Positions 1 to 7,154 of a DNA stretch of 32,241 bases are shown piece after piece (position 1 is the stretch's first letter; each line of letters begins with the position of its first letter). This DNA comes from Clostridium bornimense (GTDB lineage Bacteria > Bacillota > Clostridia > Clostridiales > Clostridiaceae), in contig NZ_JAHLOD010000038.1 in assembly GCF_018917145.1 (NCBI RefSeq), positions 1-32,241 of the forward strand. Reading direction: 5' to 3'. The translations under genes were made by a program, and so were the position numbers. The notes below the pieces were generated by a model. It was not told where the DNA came from. It ran no database searches and was given only the letters and a program-made list of their open reading frames with translations.

Positions 1-137
1 TTAAAAAGTTTGATTTACTAGCTTAGTACTAGTTTGCTGACTTCATATATATGAGTCAATTAAAAGAATTAACTGGTTATATGTTTCTTCTGTTCAATTT
101 TCAAAGATCATTTGTCGCTCTCTTGCGACGCTCATTT
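1..137 (-). other. rRNA operon leader (transcribed out of the window to the left)
   Basis: Read on the minus strand, this is the leader between an rRNA promoter and a 16S gene that should begin just left of base 1. It holds a boxA-type element at 90-110 (TGATCTTTGAAAATTGAACAG split here as TGATCTTTGAA then AATTGAACAG), typical of Firmicute rRNA leaders. It also holds a GTCGC/GCGAC hairpin with loop AAGAGA at about 115-129. Near the left end is an almost perfect palindrome around 40-58, plausibly part of the 16S precursor processing stem. No coding sequence is supported. The 16S gene itself is not visible, so its identity is inferred from the leader. Confidence 0.8.
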
Positions 138-166
138 ATTATATCAAAGTTATCGAATCTTGTCAA
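138..166 (-). promoter_or_regulatory. rRNA operon promoter
   Basis: On the minus strand, TTGACA (161-166) and TATAAT (138-143) are separated by exactly 17 bases. Both hexamers are perfect sigma-A consensus, as expected for an rrn core promoter, and the boxA leader follows. A second TATAAT at 213-218 (minus) lies further upstream without a convincing -35 and may be a weaker tandem promoter. Confidence 0.85.
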
Positions 167-240
167 CAACTTTTTTCTTTTTCGTTGCTGCTCTCTCGCA
201 GCGACAAGGATTATTATATCACCGAAATTTGCGTATTATA

Positions 241-505
241 CGTATATATACTCCTTTTTATAAAAATATATTTATCTTTCTGCTTATTGCTCTATTTTTC
301 TTCATTTTATATATGTGGATACACCTGGTATAGTATCTTTTAATTCTATATTTAACTCAATACATATCTGTTAAATTATCCTTTTTTCAGTATTCATCTA
401 AGGGTCAAATTCTATAGGGTATCTAATCTAAAATATATTAACTATCCATATTTTACTCTTATATTAGAAAATTAACCTTTACTATTCGCTACTATTTTTA
501 ACATA
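241..505. other. gene-free AT-rich spacer
   Basis: I see no gene, tRNA or strong hairpin here. The stretch separates the upstream edge of the rRNA promoter region from the terminator of the collagen-like gene. A/T-rich sequence upstream of the rrn promoter could act as an UP element, but only the part nearest 166-230 is close enough. Confidence 0.5.
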
Positions 506-511
506 AAAAAA

Positions 512-543
512 GGACTATCGCCGACAAATTAATGCGACAGTCC
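512..543 (-). terminator. terminator of the collagen-like gene
   Basis: GGACTATCGC (512-521) pairs with GCGACAGTCC (534-543), allowing one wobble. On the minus strand the hairpin is followed by a run of seven T. It lies 87 bases beyond the stop codon of the collagen-like gene. It belongs to a family of similar terminators in this window (see findings). Confidence 0.8.
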
Positions 544-629
544 CTTCTTCATTAAGATACTATCTATTTTGTAATAATACAAAATTCATCTATTGTTAAG
601 TACATATTCATCCCTATTACGTTACTTTA

Positions 630-1604
630 TTAACAACAACAATTTCTCTCTATAACTTTTATTACAGCAATTTGACATACTAAAACTGCTGTACAATTTC
701 CAATAACAACTATACTTCTACCAACGTTTGTTATTGGTCCTTCTATACAAGCACCTTGTACTTTTAATTCTATTTGTACACATGCATTTTTACGTCTTAA
801 CATATCTAAGAAAGTAGTTATGCTATCTACTGCATTTTCTGGTTCTTCTGGTAATGGTGCTAGTTGTACATCTCCTACTCCATTTCCTTTAACAACAGCA
901 ATGCTATTTAGTGGAATAAATGCATTTTCATCTATACTTCTTATTTCTGTAAGAGCATCAAAAACATTTTCCACTGTTGATCTTCTGAATTCTTCTCCTC
1001 TATTTGCATCAGTTAATATATCTACTGTCAATCCAGCAGCTCTAACCCCAGATAATAAAGTAGCCATTCCTGAATAACAAACTCTGCTTGAATCTTCTCC
1101 TGCTGGCCCCATTGGTCCCATTGGTCCCATTGGCCCCATTGGCCCCACTGCTCCTGCTGGTCCTGCTGGTCCCATTGCTCCTCTTGGTCCCATTGGTCCT
1201 ACTGGTCCTCTCATACCTGCTGCTCCTGCTGGTCCTATTGGCCCCATTGGCCCTACAGGTCCTACTGGTCCTCTTGGTCCTTGTTCTCCTTTTGGTCCAC
1301 ATGGTCCACATTTACCACAACTTCCACAAGATCCTGCTGGTCCTACTGGTCCCCTTTCTCCACGTTCTCCTCTTGGTCCTCTTGGTCCCATTGGTCCCAT
1401 TGGCCCCATTGGCCCTACAGGTCCTCTTGCTCCTCTTGGTCCTCTATAAATAGGTATTCCTATTTCTATATTATTAACTCCAACTAACTCTGCTCCACTT
1501 GCTGCTGCAATTTGAGCTGCTTGTGCTGCTTGTGCTTGTGCTTGTGCCGCTTGAGCTGCTGATGTTCCTCCATTATTAAAGCCATCTGTATAATAATTTC
1601 CCAT
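630..1604 (-). CDS. collagen-like (Gly-X-Y repeat) probable spore-surface protein
   Basis: The 324-residue protein has three parts. Residues 15-40 are Ala/Gln-rich. Residues 55-171 are 39 uninterrupted Gly-X-Y triplets rich in GPM, GPV, GPA and GPR. Residues 172-324 form a non-repetitive C-terminal domain that ends in Cys-Cys-Cys. Four consecutive triplets (91-102) each carry Cys in the Y position (Cys93, 96, 99, 102). Collagen-like proteins of this build in Bacillus and Clostridium are often exosporium or spore-surface filament proteins (BclA type), with the C-terminal domain driving trimer formation. That role is inferred here. I do not recognise the C-terminal domain as the C1q-like BclA head. 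There is no Sec signal peptide, which fits a mother-cell protein assembled onto the spore. RBS AAGGAG precedes the ATG. It is monocistronic with its own terminator. No clear sigma-K promoter could be picked out. Confidence 0.75.
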   Translation of the reverse strand: MGNYYTDGFNNGGTSAAQAAQAQAQAAQAAQIAAASGAELVGVNNIEIGIPIYRGPRGARGPVGPMGPMGPMGPRGPRGERGERGPVGPAGSCGSCGKCGPCGPKGEQGPRGPVGPVGPMGPIGPAGAAGMRGPVGPMGPRGAMGPAGPAGAVGPMGPMGPMGPMGPAGEDSSRVCYSGMATLLSGVRAAGLTVDILTDANRGEEFRRSTVENVFDALTEIRSIDENAFIPLNSIAVVKGNGVGDVQLAPLPEEPENAVDSITTFLDMLRRKNACVQIELKVQGACIEGPITNVGRSIVVIGNCTAVLVCQIAVIKVIERNCCC

Positions 1605-1712
1605 CTTAGAATCTCCTTTTCTATTACAATGCTATACTTCTAATATATTTAAAAGCATATTAATTCGTTACAACTATAATAAAAAAGTCTATACATACAT
1701 ATTTATGTGATT

Positions 1713-1991
1713 CTATTCATTAGAACTCCTCTCAAGGTCAGCATAATAAGTAAAATCCACACTTATATTTTTTATCTTTGCTAATTTTAATAAGTAGTCA
1801 TATTTATTTTTTAATGCAGCTTCATAATAAATTGCAAATTCTAATAATGATGCATCTGTTGAACTTTCAAATAACCCCCTACATATTTCTAAATCCTTTT
1901 GAACTTCATTAATTGAATCAACTATTTCTCTTTTTTCTTCTTCATACTTTAACTTTTCAGCTTTATAACCTTTATCAAATCCAAAAAACAT
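1713..1991 (-). CDS. yaaL: YaaL/DUF2508 family protein
   Basis: This is a 92-residue, mostly helical, charged cytoplasmic protein with no membrane segment. Its size, its sequence style (N-terminal FGFDKGYKAEKLKYEEEKRE, helical middle) and its place directly after recR match the YaaL/DUF2508 family, which sits in the dnaX-ybaB-recR-yaaL-bofA region of Bacillus and clostridia. Function is unknown in the family. The start is set by AGGAGGTG five bases before the ATG. That ribosome binding site lies inside a perfect 15-bp stem (1996-2042), so translation may be gated by RNA structure. There is no strong terminator after it; a weak ACATA/TATGT hairpin followed by T's lies near 1685-1700. No bofA gene follows; the collagen-like gene comes next. 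Confidence 0.8.
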   Translation of the reverse strand: MFFGFDKGYKAEKLKYEEEKREIVDSINEVQKDLEICRGLFESSTDASLLEFAIYYEAALKNKYDYLLKLAKIKNISVDFTYYADLERSSNE

Positions 1992-1995
1992 AAAA

Positions 1996-2042
1996 ACACC
2001 TCCTAGATTACATTACTATTATTTACATAATCTAGGAGGTGT
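1996..2042 (-). promoter_or_regulatory. hairpin sequestering the yaaL Shine-Dalgarno / recR terminator-like element
   Basis: Bases 1996-2010 and 2028-2042 are a perfect 15-bp inverted repeat with a 17-base loop. In minus-strand RNA the upstream arm carries CACCUCCU and the downstream arm AGGAGGUG, the yaaL ribosome binding site. The hairpin is followed by TTTTATGTTTTTT, so it also resembles an intrinsic terminator after recR. The T-run includes the yaaL start codon. Confidence 0.75.
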
Positions 2043-2054
2043 ATTCATATCTTA

Positions 2055-2651
2055 TTAAATTTCTGTTCTACCTTCTATTGCTTTTGATAAAGTTACTTCA
2101 TCTGCATACTCCAAATCTCCACCTACAGGTAATCCGTGTGCAATTCTTGTAACCTTAACATCTAAAGGTTTTAATATTCTAGATATATACATAGCTGTAG
2201 CTTCACCTTCAACAGTAGAATTAGTTGCTACTATAACCTCTTTAACTTCGCCATTCATTCTACTTACTAATTCTTTTAATCGTATATCGTTAGGTCCTCT
2301 ACCAGCCATAGGAGATATGTTTCCATGTAATACATGGTATACTCCATTATATTCTCTTACTTTTTCTACAGCCATAATATCTTTTGGCTCTTCTACTACA
2401 CAAATAACTGAAGAATCCCTATTAGGATTGCTACAAATAGCGCATGGATCTTTTTCTGTATAATTTCCACACACTGAGCAATATTTTATAGTTCCTCTTC
2501 CTTTAACTAAAGCATCTGCAAAAGCATTTACTTCTTCTTGTGGTAAATTTAAAACATGTAATGTAAGCCTCTGTGCTGTTTTATAGCCTATACCAGGAAG
2601 CTTAGCAAATTCTTCTATAAGCTTTTCTATTGCAACAGGATAAAAATCCAA
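2055..2651 (-). CDS. recR: recombination mediator protein RecR
   Basis: RecR acts with RecF and RecO in loading RecA onto SSB-coated DNA during gap repair. The 198-residue length is typical. Visible parts are the N-terminal helix-hairpin-helix ([12 protein letters not shown], about residues 18-29), a four-cysteine zinc finger ([16 protein letters not shown], about 58-73), and a Toprim domain starting [14 protein letters not shown] with the later [12 protein letters not shown] segment. The start codon is TTG (minus strand at 2649-2651) with GAGGTG seven bases upstream. This start gives the N terminus expected for the family. It lies 15 bases after ybaB and is co-transcribed with dnaX and ybaB, a conserved arrangement. 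Confidence 0.96.
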   Translation of the reverse strand: MDFYPVAIEKLIEEFAKLPGIGYKTAQRLTLHVLNLPQEEVNAFADALVKGRGTIKYCSVCGNYTEKDPCAICSNPNRDSSVICVVEEPKDIMAVEKVREYNGVYHVLHGNISPMAGRGPNDIRLKELVSRMNGEVKEVIVATNSTVEGEATAMYISRILKPLDVKVTRIAHGLPVGGDLEYADEVTLSKAIEGRTEI

Positions 2652-2666
2652 CTTATTTCACCTCAA

Positions 2667-3011
2667 TTAGAACATTCCTGGAATATTCATTCCTCCAGTT
2701 ATTCTAGACATTTCTTTTTGAGTCTCCTCATCAGCTTTTGCCATAGCCTCTTTTAAAGCTCCAAGAATCATGTCTTCTAATGTTTCTACATCTTCAGGAT
2801 CTACAACCTCTGGATCTATTGAAACCTTTTGTATATCTTTTTTACCATTCACAGAAACAGTAACCATTCCGCCACCAACAGAAGCTACAAATTCTTTTTC
2901 TTCTATAGCTTTTTGCATCTCCATCATTTGTTGTTGCATTTTTTGTGCTTGTTTCATTAAATTATTCATATTTCCTCCGCCGAAGCCTCCTGGAAACCCA
3001 CCTCTTGCCAT
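2667..3011 (-). CDS. ybaB: nucleoid-associated protein, YbaB/EbfC family
   Basis: The 114-residue protein has the family pattern: a Gly/Met/Asn-rich N terminus ([29 protein letters not shown]), a helical segment, then the core [38 protein letters not shown]. YbaB proteins are small dimeric DNA-binding proteins of the nucleoid. RBS AGGAGGT lies eight bases before the ATG. It sits between dnaX and recR, its standard position in Firmicutes and proteobacteria. Confidence 0.95.
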   Translation of the reverse strand: MARGGFPGGFGGGNMNNLMKQAQKMQQQMMEMQKAIEEKEFVASVGGGMVTVSVNGKKDIQKVSIDPEVVDPEDVETLEDMILGALKEAMAKADEETQKEMSRITGGMNIPGMF

Positions 3012-3065
3012 AAAATAATACCTCCTAAAACTTAATACTATTATTTATTTTATCATTATACCATA

Positions 3066-4679
3066 TTATTCTTCAACGAACTCTATGGAATCACCATAAA
3101 GTTCCTTTAGTTGTTCTTCTTTAGATTTTTCTTCTTCACCTTTATCTAACATATATCTTATTCTTATTTTTTCCTTAAGCACTTCTGTAAATATCTCTTC
3201 AACTTTAGTACGTTGTTCTAAATTACTATCTAAGTTTTTCTTAGCAAATCCATATAGCGGACTAAAGGTTATATCTAAAATTCCTTCCTTAAACGCAGTT
3301 GGACTCCCTGGAGATACATAAGCATATAAAGACATTAGTCTTCTGCCTTTTAATAATTCTAATACCTCATTCCACTTCTTTTTAATATCATCTAAAGTAA
3401 GTTTTGTAGATAAATTTCTTTCAATATTTTCTTCCTTTTTTTCGTCATTAACTATTGTCTTACTTACTTTAACCTTTTTACTTTTATTTGATACAGAATT
3501 GCCTTCTTGTGCATTTATAGTTATGGCACCACTTCTTATAGAACTTTCTAATTTATTTACTCTTGCTAATATCATCTCTGGTGATGTATCAAACTCTATT
3601 TTACACATCTTTATTATAGCAATTTCAATATATACTCTACTTTGTTTACTCCACTTAGTATTTTCATCAGCCTCATTTAATATGTTTATAAATCGCATAA
3701 TCTCTTCTGTTCTTATTTTATTACTTTGCTCTTTAAGTTGTGCTATATTTTCCTTCGACATATCAACTAATTCTTCTGGATTGTTACTAACCTTAACCAT
3801 AAGCAAATTTCTAAAATGAGTGATACATTCTTTTATAAGCAATCCAACATCTTTTCCATTAAAAATTATATCATCTACTAAATTCATAGATTTTGTAATA
3901 TCTCTATCTATAATGTGGTCTACTAATTGAATCAACTTATCATTAGTAACCATTCCTACCATTGATAATACATCTTCATATCTAATTGCTCCATCTCCCA
4001 TAGATATGCATTGATCTAATATGCTTACAGCATCTCTCATTGCACCATCACAAATTCTAGAGATAAAATCTAAACTATTTTCATCTGCAAGTATACCTGA
4101 ATCTGTTACAATTTCTCTTAATCTTTCTTTTATATCATTATGATTTATTCTTTTAAAATCATATCTTTGACAACGAGATAAAATTGTAATAGGCAACTTT
4201 TGTGGATCTGTTGTAGCTAAAATAAATATTACATTCTTCGGTGGTTCTTCTAATGTTTTCAAAAAAGCATTTACAGCTCCTATTGTTAACATATGAACCT
4301 CATCTATAATATAAACTTTATACTTTGCTTCACTAGGTGGAATTTGCACTTCTTCTATTATATCTCTTATATTTTCAACCTTATTCTTAGATGCTGCATC
4401 CATCTCAACTACATCTATAGCTAATCCTTTAGATATCTTTTGACACATCTCACACTCATTACAAGGATCTCCATCTTGAGGATTTAAACAATTTACTGCT
4501 TTTGCAAGTATCTTTGCTGTAGTGGTTTTTCCTGTTCCTCTAGTTCCACACAATAAATATGCATGAGCTATTCTTCCACTATCTACTGCATTTTTTATTG
4601 TAGTTGTTATATGTTTTTGACCTACTACTTCACTAAAAGTCTGAGGTCTCCATACTCTATATAAAGCTTTATAAGCCAT
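3066..4679 (-). CDS. dnaX: DNA polymerase III subunits gamma/tau
   Basis: The clamp-loader ATPase (537 residues) loads the sliding clamp and, as tau, tethers the polymerase. The N terminus is the family signature (YRVWRPQTFSEVVGQKHI). Walker A is GTRGTGKT at 45-52. A zinc-binding module has Cys64, 73, 76 and 79. Walker B is VYIIDEVHML, and the SRC motif is in ILSRCQRYDF. Domain III and a short, variable, lysine-rich tau region follow. RBS GAGGTG precedes the ATG. It heads the dnaX-ybaB-recR cluster just downstream of the SRP RNA gene, as in Bacillus. I looked for an A AAA AAG type frameshift site in the Lys-rich linker (near 3450-3490) and found only a partial match, so no gamma product is claimed. 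Confidence 0.97.
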   Translation of the reverse strand: MAYKALYRVWRPQTFSEVVGQKHITTTIKNAVDSGRIAHAYLLCGTRGTGKTTTAKILAKAVNCLNPQDGDPCNECEMCQKISKGLAIDVVEMDAASKNKVENIRDIIEEVQIPPSEAKYKVYIIDEVHMLTIGAVNAFLKTLEEPPKNVIFILATTDPQKLPITILSRCQRYDFKRINHNDIKERLREIVTDSGILADENSLDFISRICDGAMRDAVSILDQCISMGDGAIRYEDVLSMVGMVTNDKLIQLVDHIIDRDITKSMNLVDDIIFNGKDVGLLIKECITHFRNLLMVKVSNNPEELVDMSKENIAQLKEQSNKIRTEEIMRFINILNEADENTKWSKQSRVYIEIAIIKMCKIEFDTSPEMILARVNKLESSIRSGAITINAQEGNSVSNKSKKVKVSKTIVNDEKKEENIERNLSTKLTLDDIKKKWNEVLELLKGRRLMSLYAYVSPGSPTAFKEGILDITFSPLYGFAKKNLDSNLEQRTKVEEIFTEVLKEKIRIRYMLDKGEEEKSKEEQLKELYGDSIEFVEE

Positions 4680-4770
4680 AAGCTCACCTCTTTTACTTAT
4701 CTTGTATAACTATAATTATAACATTTATACATAATATTATATCTATTAAAATGGTATATAAAAAATAAAA

Positions 4771-4789
4771 CCCTAGTTCATAACTAGAG
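4771..4789 (-). terminator. terminator after SRP RNA
   Basis: On the minus strand CTCTAGTT, loop ATG, AACTAGGG pairs over eight positions (one G-U) and is followed by a T-rich run (TTTTATTTTTT). It lies about 30 bases after the 3' end of the SRP RNA and before dnaX. Confidence 0.7.
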
Positions 4790-4817
4790 TTCTCCTCACA
4801 AAATATCTTATTATACA

Positions 4818-5088
4818 AAAACCGTGCATCTAACTCTGACAGTATTACATATACGTTACCTAGAGAGTTAACTCAAACCAGGTTTTTCCACGGCACACGA
4901 GAGGTTTCACTTATCGCTGCTTCCTTCCGGACCTGACGAGGTTCATGAATTCCCGTTGCGTGGGACCCAATTATCAACATCACTTTTCTAGGTCAGACTA
5001 TACGTAATAAAGCCTCGGTTAGACATCGATCCTGCTAAAGCGGATTGCAGGTTACAGGGCACCGCTAGCTCCCCATCTAGCACGGCAT
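4818..5088 (-). ncRNA. ffs: signal recognition particle RNA (large, Bacillus/Clostridium type)
   Basis: The minus strand carries the conserved SRP RNA domain IV hairpin (GGTCCGGAAGGAAGCAGCGATAAG region at about 4910-4936, with the GGAA tetraloop segment). It also carries the Alu-domain 5' part (GCCGTGCTAGATGGGGAG, then GCGGTGCCCTGTAACC). The 5' GCCGTGC can pair with GCACGG near the 3' end (about 4821-4827), closing a molecule of about 270 nucleotides, the size of the clostridial 6S-type scRNA. Its place upstream of dnaX is conserved. The exact ends are estimated. The gene begins directly after the CCA of tRNA-Ser. Confidence 0.93.
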
Positions 5089-5180
5089 TGGCGGAGAGAA
5101 GGGGATTCGAACCCCTGGTAGAGTTTCCCCTAACACACGCTTTCCAAGCGTGCTCCTTAAACCAACTCGGACATCTCTCC
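5089..5180 (-). tRNA. tRNA-Ser(GGA)
   Basis: This class II tRNA has a long variable arm, acceptor GGAGAGA/TCTCTCC, discriminator G and encoded CCA. The anticodon loop reads CTTGGAAAG with anticodon GGA (reads UCC/UCU). It is followed without a gap by the SRP RNA, so both very likely come from one transcript. Confidence 0.95.
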
Positions 5181-5203
5181 ATACTTATTTAAAACGTATC
5201 CTA

Positions 5204-5232
5204 ATTTTATCATAGGGTGATTGAACTGTCAA
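5204..5232 (-). promoter_or_regulatory. promoter of the tRNA-Ser(GGA)-SRP RNA unit
   Basis: On the minus strand, TTGACA (5227-5232) and TAAAAT (5204-5209) are 17 bases apart, 24 bases upstream of the tRNA 5' end. No separate promoter is seen between the tRNA and the SRP RNA. Confidence 0.8.
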
Positions 5233-5295
5233 TTAATATAAAATGCCATTTTTCTATTTTTTTAATATCATAAAATTTTATAATATATAAGTTCT

Positions 5296-5367
5296 AAAAA
5301 ACAATCTACATTGATAATAAACTTATGTTAGAAGTTGTTTATCTTATTTCATTTAATGATGTAGATT
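5296..5367 (-). terminator. probable terminator of the znuA-like gene
   Basis: AATCTACAT (5303-5311) pairs with ATGTAGATT (5359-5367). The interior can form a further imperfect stem, and a run of six T follows on the minus strand. It lies about 80 bases after the stop codon. Confidence 0.6.
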
Positions 5368-5443
5368 TTTAAATAAAACATATATATAAAAAAAAGATAA
5401 AGTACTTATTAATTTACCTCATCCTTTTTTAATTATTAATTTT

Positions 5444-6316
5444 CTATTTAAGAGCTTTATAAATTTTTTCTAAGTTTTCTCTCATGCCATCTATATAATC
5501 GCCTTCGCCTTCAAAAGTCTCTATAGTTTCAACTTTTGCTCCAGCTTCTCTTGCTAATGTTTCTGCTACTTTAGTACTTCCCATTTCCTCTGCAAAAACA
5601 GTCTTTATATTATTATCTTTGCAATATGTTACAAGCTCTGCTAATTTAGCTGGTGATGGTTCACCTTCTGCAAATACCCCTTGTATCGCTACTTGATCTA
5701 ATCCAAATTCTCTACATAAGTATCCAAACGCCTTATGTCCCGTAACAAACTTTTTGTTTTCTATAGAATCAAACTTAGTTTTATACTCATCATATACTGA
5801 TTCTAATTCCTGTTTTGCATTCTCATAATTTTTTTCATAATAATCACTATTTTTAGAATCTATTTTAATCAATGCGTTCTTTATATTTTCTAATTCAACA
5901 ATAGCATCTTTTAATCCTAACCATGTATGTGGGTCTGTTACTCCATCATTCTTTATAGTATTTACATTAGTTGATGCTTCAACAACTTCTACCTTACTAT
6001 TCTTTAAGAAATTTTCTACCCAATGTTCCATTCCAAGGCCATTATAAACAAATAACTTTGACTTAGATAATTCCTTAATATCTTTTGTTGTAGGTTCAAA
6101 GTCATGAGCTTCTGTTCCTTCTGGAATAACTACTTCTACATCTACTTTATCATCTCCTATAAGCTCTACTAACTCTTCCATAGCATGAAAAGATACTAAA
6201 ACTTTAAGTTTATCACTTTTATTTTGTGCTTCACTTTTTACATTCTCTTTTCCACAACCCACCATAAACGTCACCAATATAATAGATGTAATTAAAAACA
6301 AAAAATTTTTTTTCAA
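5444..6316 (-). CDS. znuA: ZnuA-like metal ABC transporter substrate-binding lipoprotein
   Basis: This is the binding protein of a cluster A-I metal (zinc or manganese) ABC importer, 290 residues. A lipoprotein signal ends at the lipobox VGC (Cys21), so it is membrane-anchored outside the cell. Expected metal ligands are visible: His71 (EAHDFEP), His130 (TDPHTW), His194 (VTGHKAFGYL) and the acidic FAEEMGS site near 241-246. Three His plus an acidic residue favour zinc. There is no long His-rich loop. No permease or ATPase gene is adjacent, so it is an orphan binding protein that must work with a transporter encoded elsewhere. Upstream lies a perfect TGCAAA/TTTGCA palindrome (6410-6424) that may be a metal-dependent operator. 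Zinc specificity is inferred. Confidence 0.88.
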   Translation of the reverse strand: MKKNFLFLITSIILVTFMVGCGKENVKSEAQNKSDKLKVLVSFHAMEELVELIGDDKVDVEVVIPEGTEAHDFEPTTKDIKELSKSKLFVYNGLGMEHWVENFLKNSKVEVVEASTNVNTIKNDGVTDPHTWLGLKDAIVELENIKNALIKIDSKNSDYYEKNYENAKQELESVYDEYKTKFDSIENKKFVTGHKAFGYLCREFGLDQVAIQGVFAEGEPSPAKLAELVTYCKDNNIKTVFAEEMGSTKVAETLAREAGAKVETIETFEGEGDYIDGMRENLEKIYKALK

Positions 6317-6409
6317 TATTTTTCACCTCACGTATATTTTTAAACTAATATGTAAATAATGTTAACAAGTAACACATTAATTGCAATTGTTTAATTGTAC
6401 ATATATTAT

Positions 6410-6424
6410 TGCAAATGGTTTGCA
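6410..6424. promoter_or_regulatory. candidate metalloregulator operator
   Basis: TGCAAA-TGG-TTTGCA is a perfect 6-3-6 inverted repeat about 95 bases upstream of the znuA-like start. Further TTGCAA half-sites are at 6381-6386 and 6454-6458. It is AT-rich and Fur/Zur-like in size but does not match the B. subtilis Zur consensus, so the regulator is unknown. It lies between two divergent genes and could serve either. Confidence 0.4.
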
Positions 6425-6524
6425 TTTATATATTATAACATTTATATATTAGTTTGCAACTATTTTGAGAACTTATTAGCAAAATAACAGTTCGCAATTT
6501 TCTTAAATGTGGTTTAATAAAATA

Positions 6525-6553
6525 TTGACTTTTATTGCTAGTAATGTTATTAT
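6525..6553 (+). promoter_or_regulatory. promoter of the abrB-like gene
   Basis: TTGACT (6525-6530) and TATTAT (6548-6553) are separated by 17 bases, 45 bases upstream of the start codon. Confidence 0.7.
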
Positions 6554-6598
6554 ACATGTGGTAATTGTCGAATTTAGAAGTATTAGGAGGAAACGCAC

Positions 6599-6844
6599 AT
6601 GAAATCAACAGGAATTGTAAGAAAAGTTGACGAGTTAGGGAGAATAGTTATCCCAATAGAATTAAGAAGAACTTTAGATATCGAAATCAAGGACGCTTTA
6701 GAAATATATGTTAACAGTGACGAAATCATTCTAAAGAAATATCAACCATCTTGCTTATTCTGCGGAGAAGTTAAAGATGTTGAAAACTTCAAAGGAAAGA
6801 AAATCTGTCATTCTTGCTTACAAGATATTAAAGAAAATATCTAA
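6599..6844 (+). CDS. abrB: AbrB-family transition-state regulator with C-terminal cysteine pairs
   Basis: The 81-residue protein begins with a canonical AbrB/SpoVT swapped-hairpin DNA-binding domain (residues 1-47: MKSTGIVRKVDELGRIVIPI, then LEIYVNSDEIILKKY). The C-terminal half carries two CxxC pairs (Cys52/55 and Cys70/73) in the style of a small zinc ribbon or redox switch. In clostridia AbrB homologues affect sporulation, toxin or solvent switching. The exact role here is inferred. RBS AGGAGG is seven bases before the ATG. It is monocistronic, with its own consensus promoter and a strong terminator, and is one of few plus-strand genes here. Confidence 0.9.
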   Translation: MKSTGIVRKVDELGRIVIPIELRRTLDIEIKDALEIYVNSDEIILKKYQPSCLFCGEVKDVENFKGKKICHSCLQDIKENI

Positions 6845-6857
6845 TAGCAATCCAAAT

Positions 6858-6901
6858 GGAGGTGTCGCAGTAACAAATAAAAAGTTGTTAGTGATACCTC
6901 C
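6858..6901 (+). terminator. terminator of abrB-like gene
   Basis: GGAGGTGTCGC (6858-6868) pairs with GTGATACCTCC (6891-6901), allowing wobbles, and TTTTATT follows. It is the first part of a composite intergenic repeat that continues to about 7036. Confidence 0.75.
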
Positions 6902-7036
6902 TTTTATTATGGCAGAAAACAGGGAACAGGTTAGATGGCACAGGGCACAAGTAAGGTTAATTTTCCCTAAAGGGAAAATATTTTACTCCTGTGGACGGCT
7001 AAAGTTATAATTGTATTTAATGAATATATAAAACTA
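6901..7036 (+). repeat. dispersed intergenic repeat, copy 1
   Basis: The stretch starts TTTTATTATGGCA after a terminator. It contains GGTTAATTTTCCC around an 8-2-8 palindrome (6961-6978) and ends ATATATAAAACT. The same blocks, in the same order, occur on the minus strand at about 25750-25849. No protein is supported here. Confidence 0.65.
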
Positions 7037-7064
7037 TACCTGTGCCCCGACTTCTATTTTGCAG

Positions 7065-7106
7065 AAAAAACTGTCGTACTTTGATTTTACTTTTTTTGTG
7101 CGACAA
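7065..7106 (-). terminator. terminator of tadA / [2Fe-2S] gene pair
   Basis: On the minus strand TTGTCGCAC (7098-7106) pairs with GTACGACAG (7071-7079), with a large loop, and a run of six T follows (7065-7070). Confidence 0.65.
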
Positions 7107-7154
7107 CCCCATTTATTTATACTATAAAATTTACTTTTCATCTATCATGTACTA

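Noticed and set aside
51-333. Short hydrophobic open frames on the plus strand at the left end
   Set aside because: They overlap the rRNA promoter and boxA leader on the other strand and have no RBS.
1088-1453. Long open frames antisense to the collagen-like gene, rich in Leu/Val/Pro or Ser/Trp
   Set aside because: They are by-products of the Gly-X-Y codon repeats. No RBS is present and the composition is that of a shifted repeat.
3440-3500. Programmed frameshift site in dnaX
   Set aside because: Only a partial A-rich slippery sequence is seen, with no clear SD-like or hairpin stimulator.
4988-5182. A 64-residue open frame on the minus strand
   Set aside because: It lies wholly within tRNA-Ser(GGA) and the 5' part of the SRP RNA.
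6410-6424. Catabolite-responsive element (cre)
   Set aside because: The spacing and central bases do not match the cre consensus (TGNNANCGNTNNCA); symmetry is about a TGG centre, and the neighbour is a metal-binding protein.
6426-6608. A 60-residue minus-strand open frame in the znuA-abrB spacer
   Set aside because: It covers the abrB promoter and RBS on the opposite strand, has no RBS of its own and no sensible composition.
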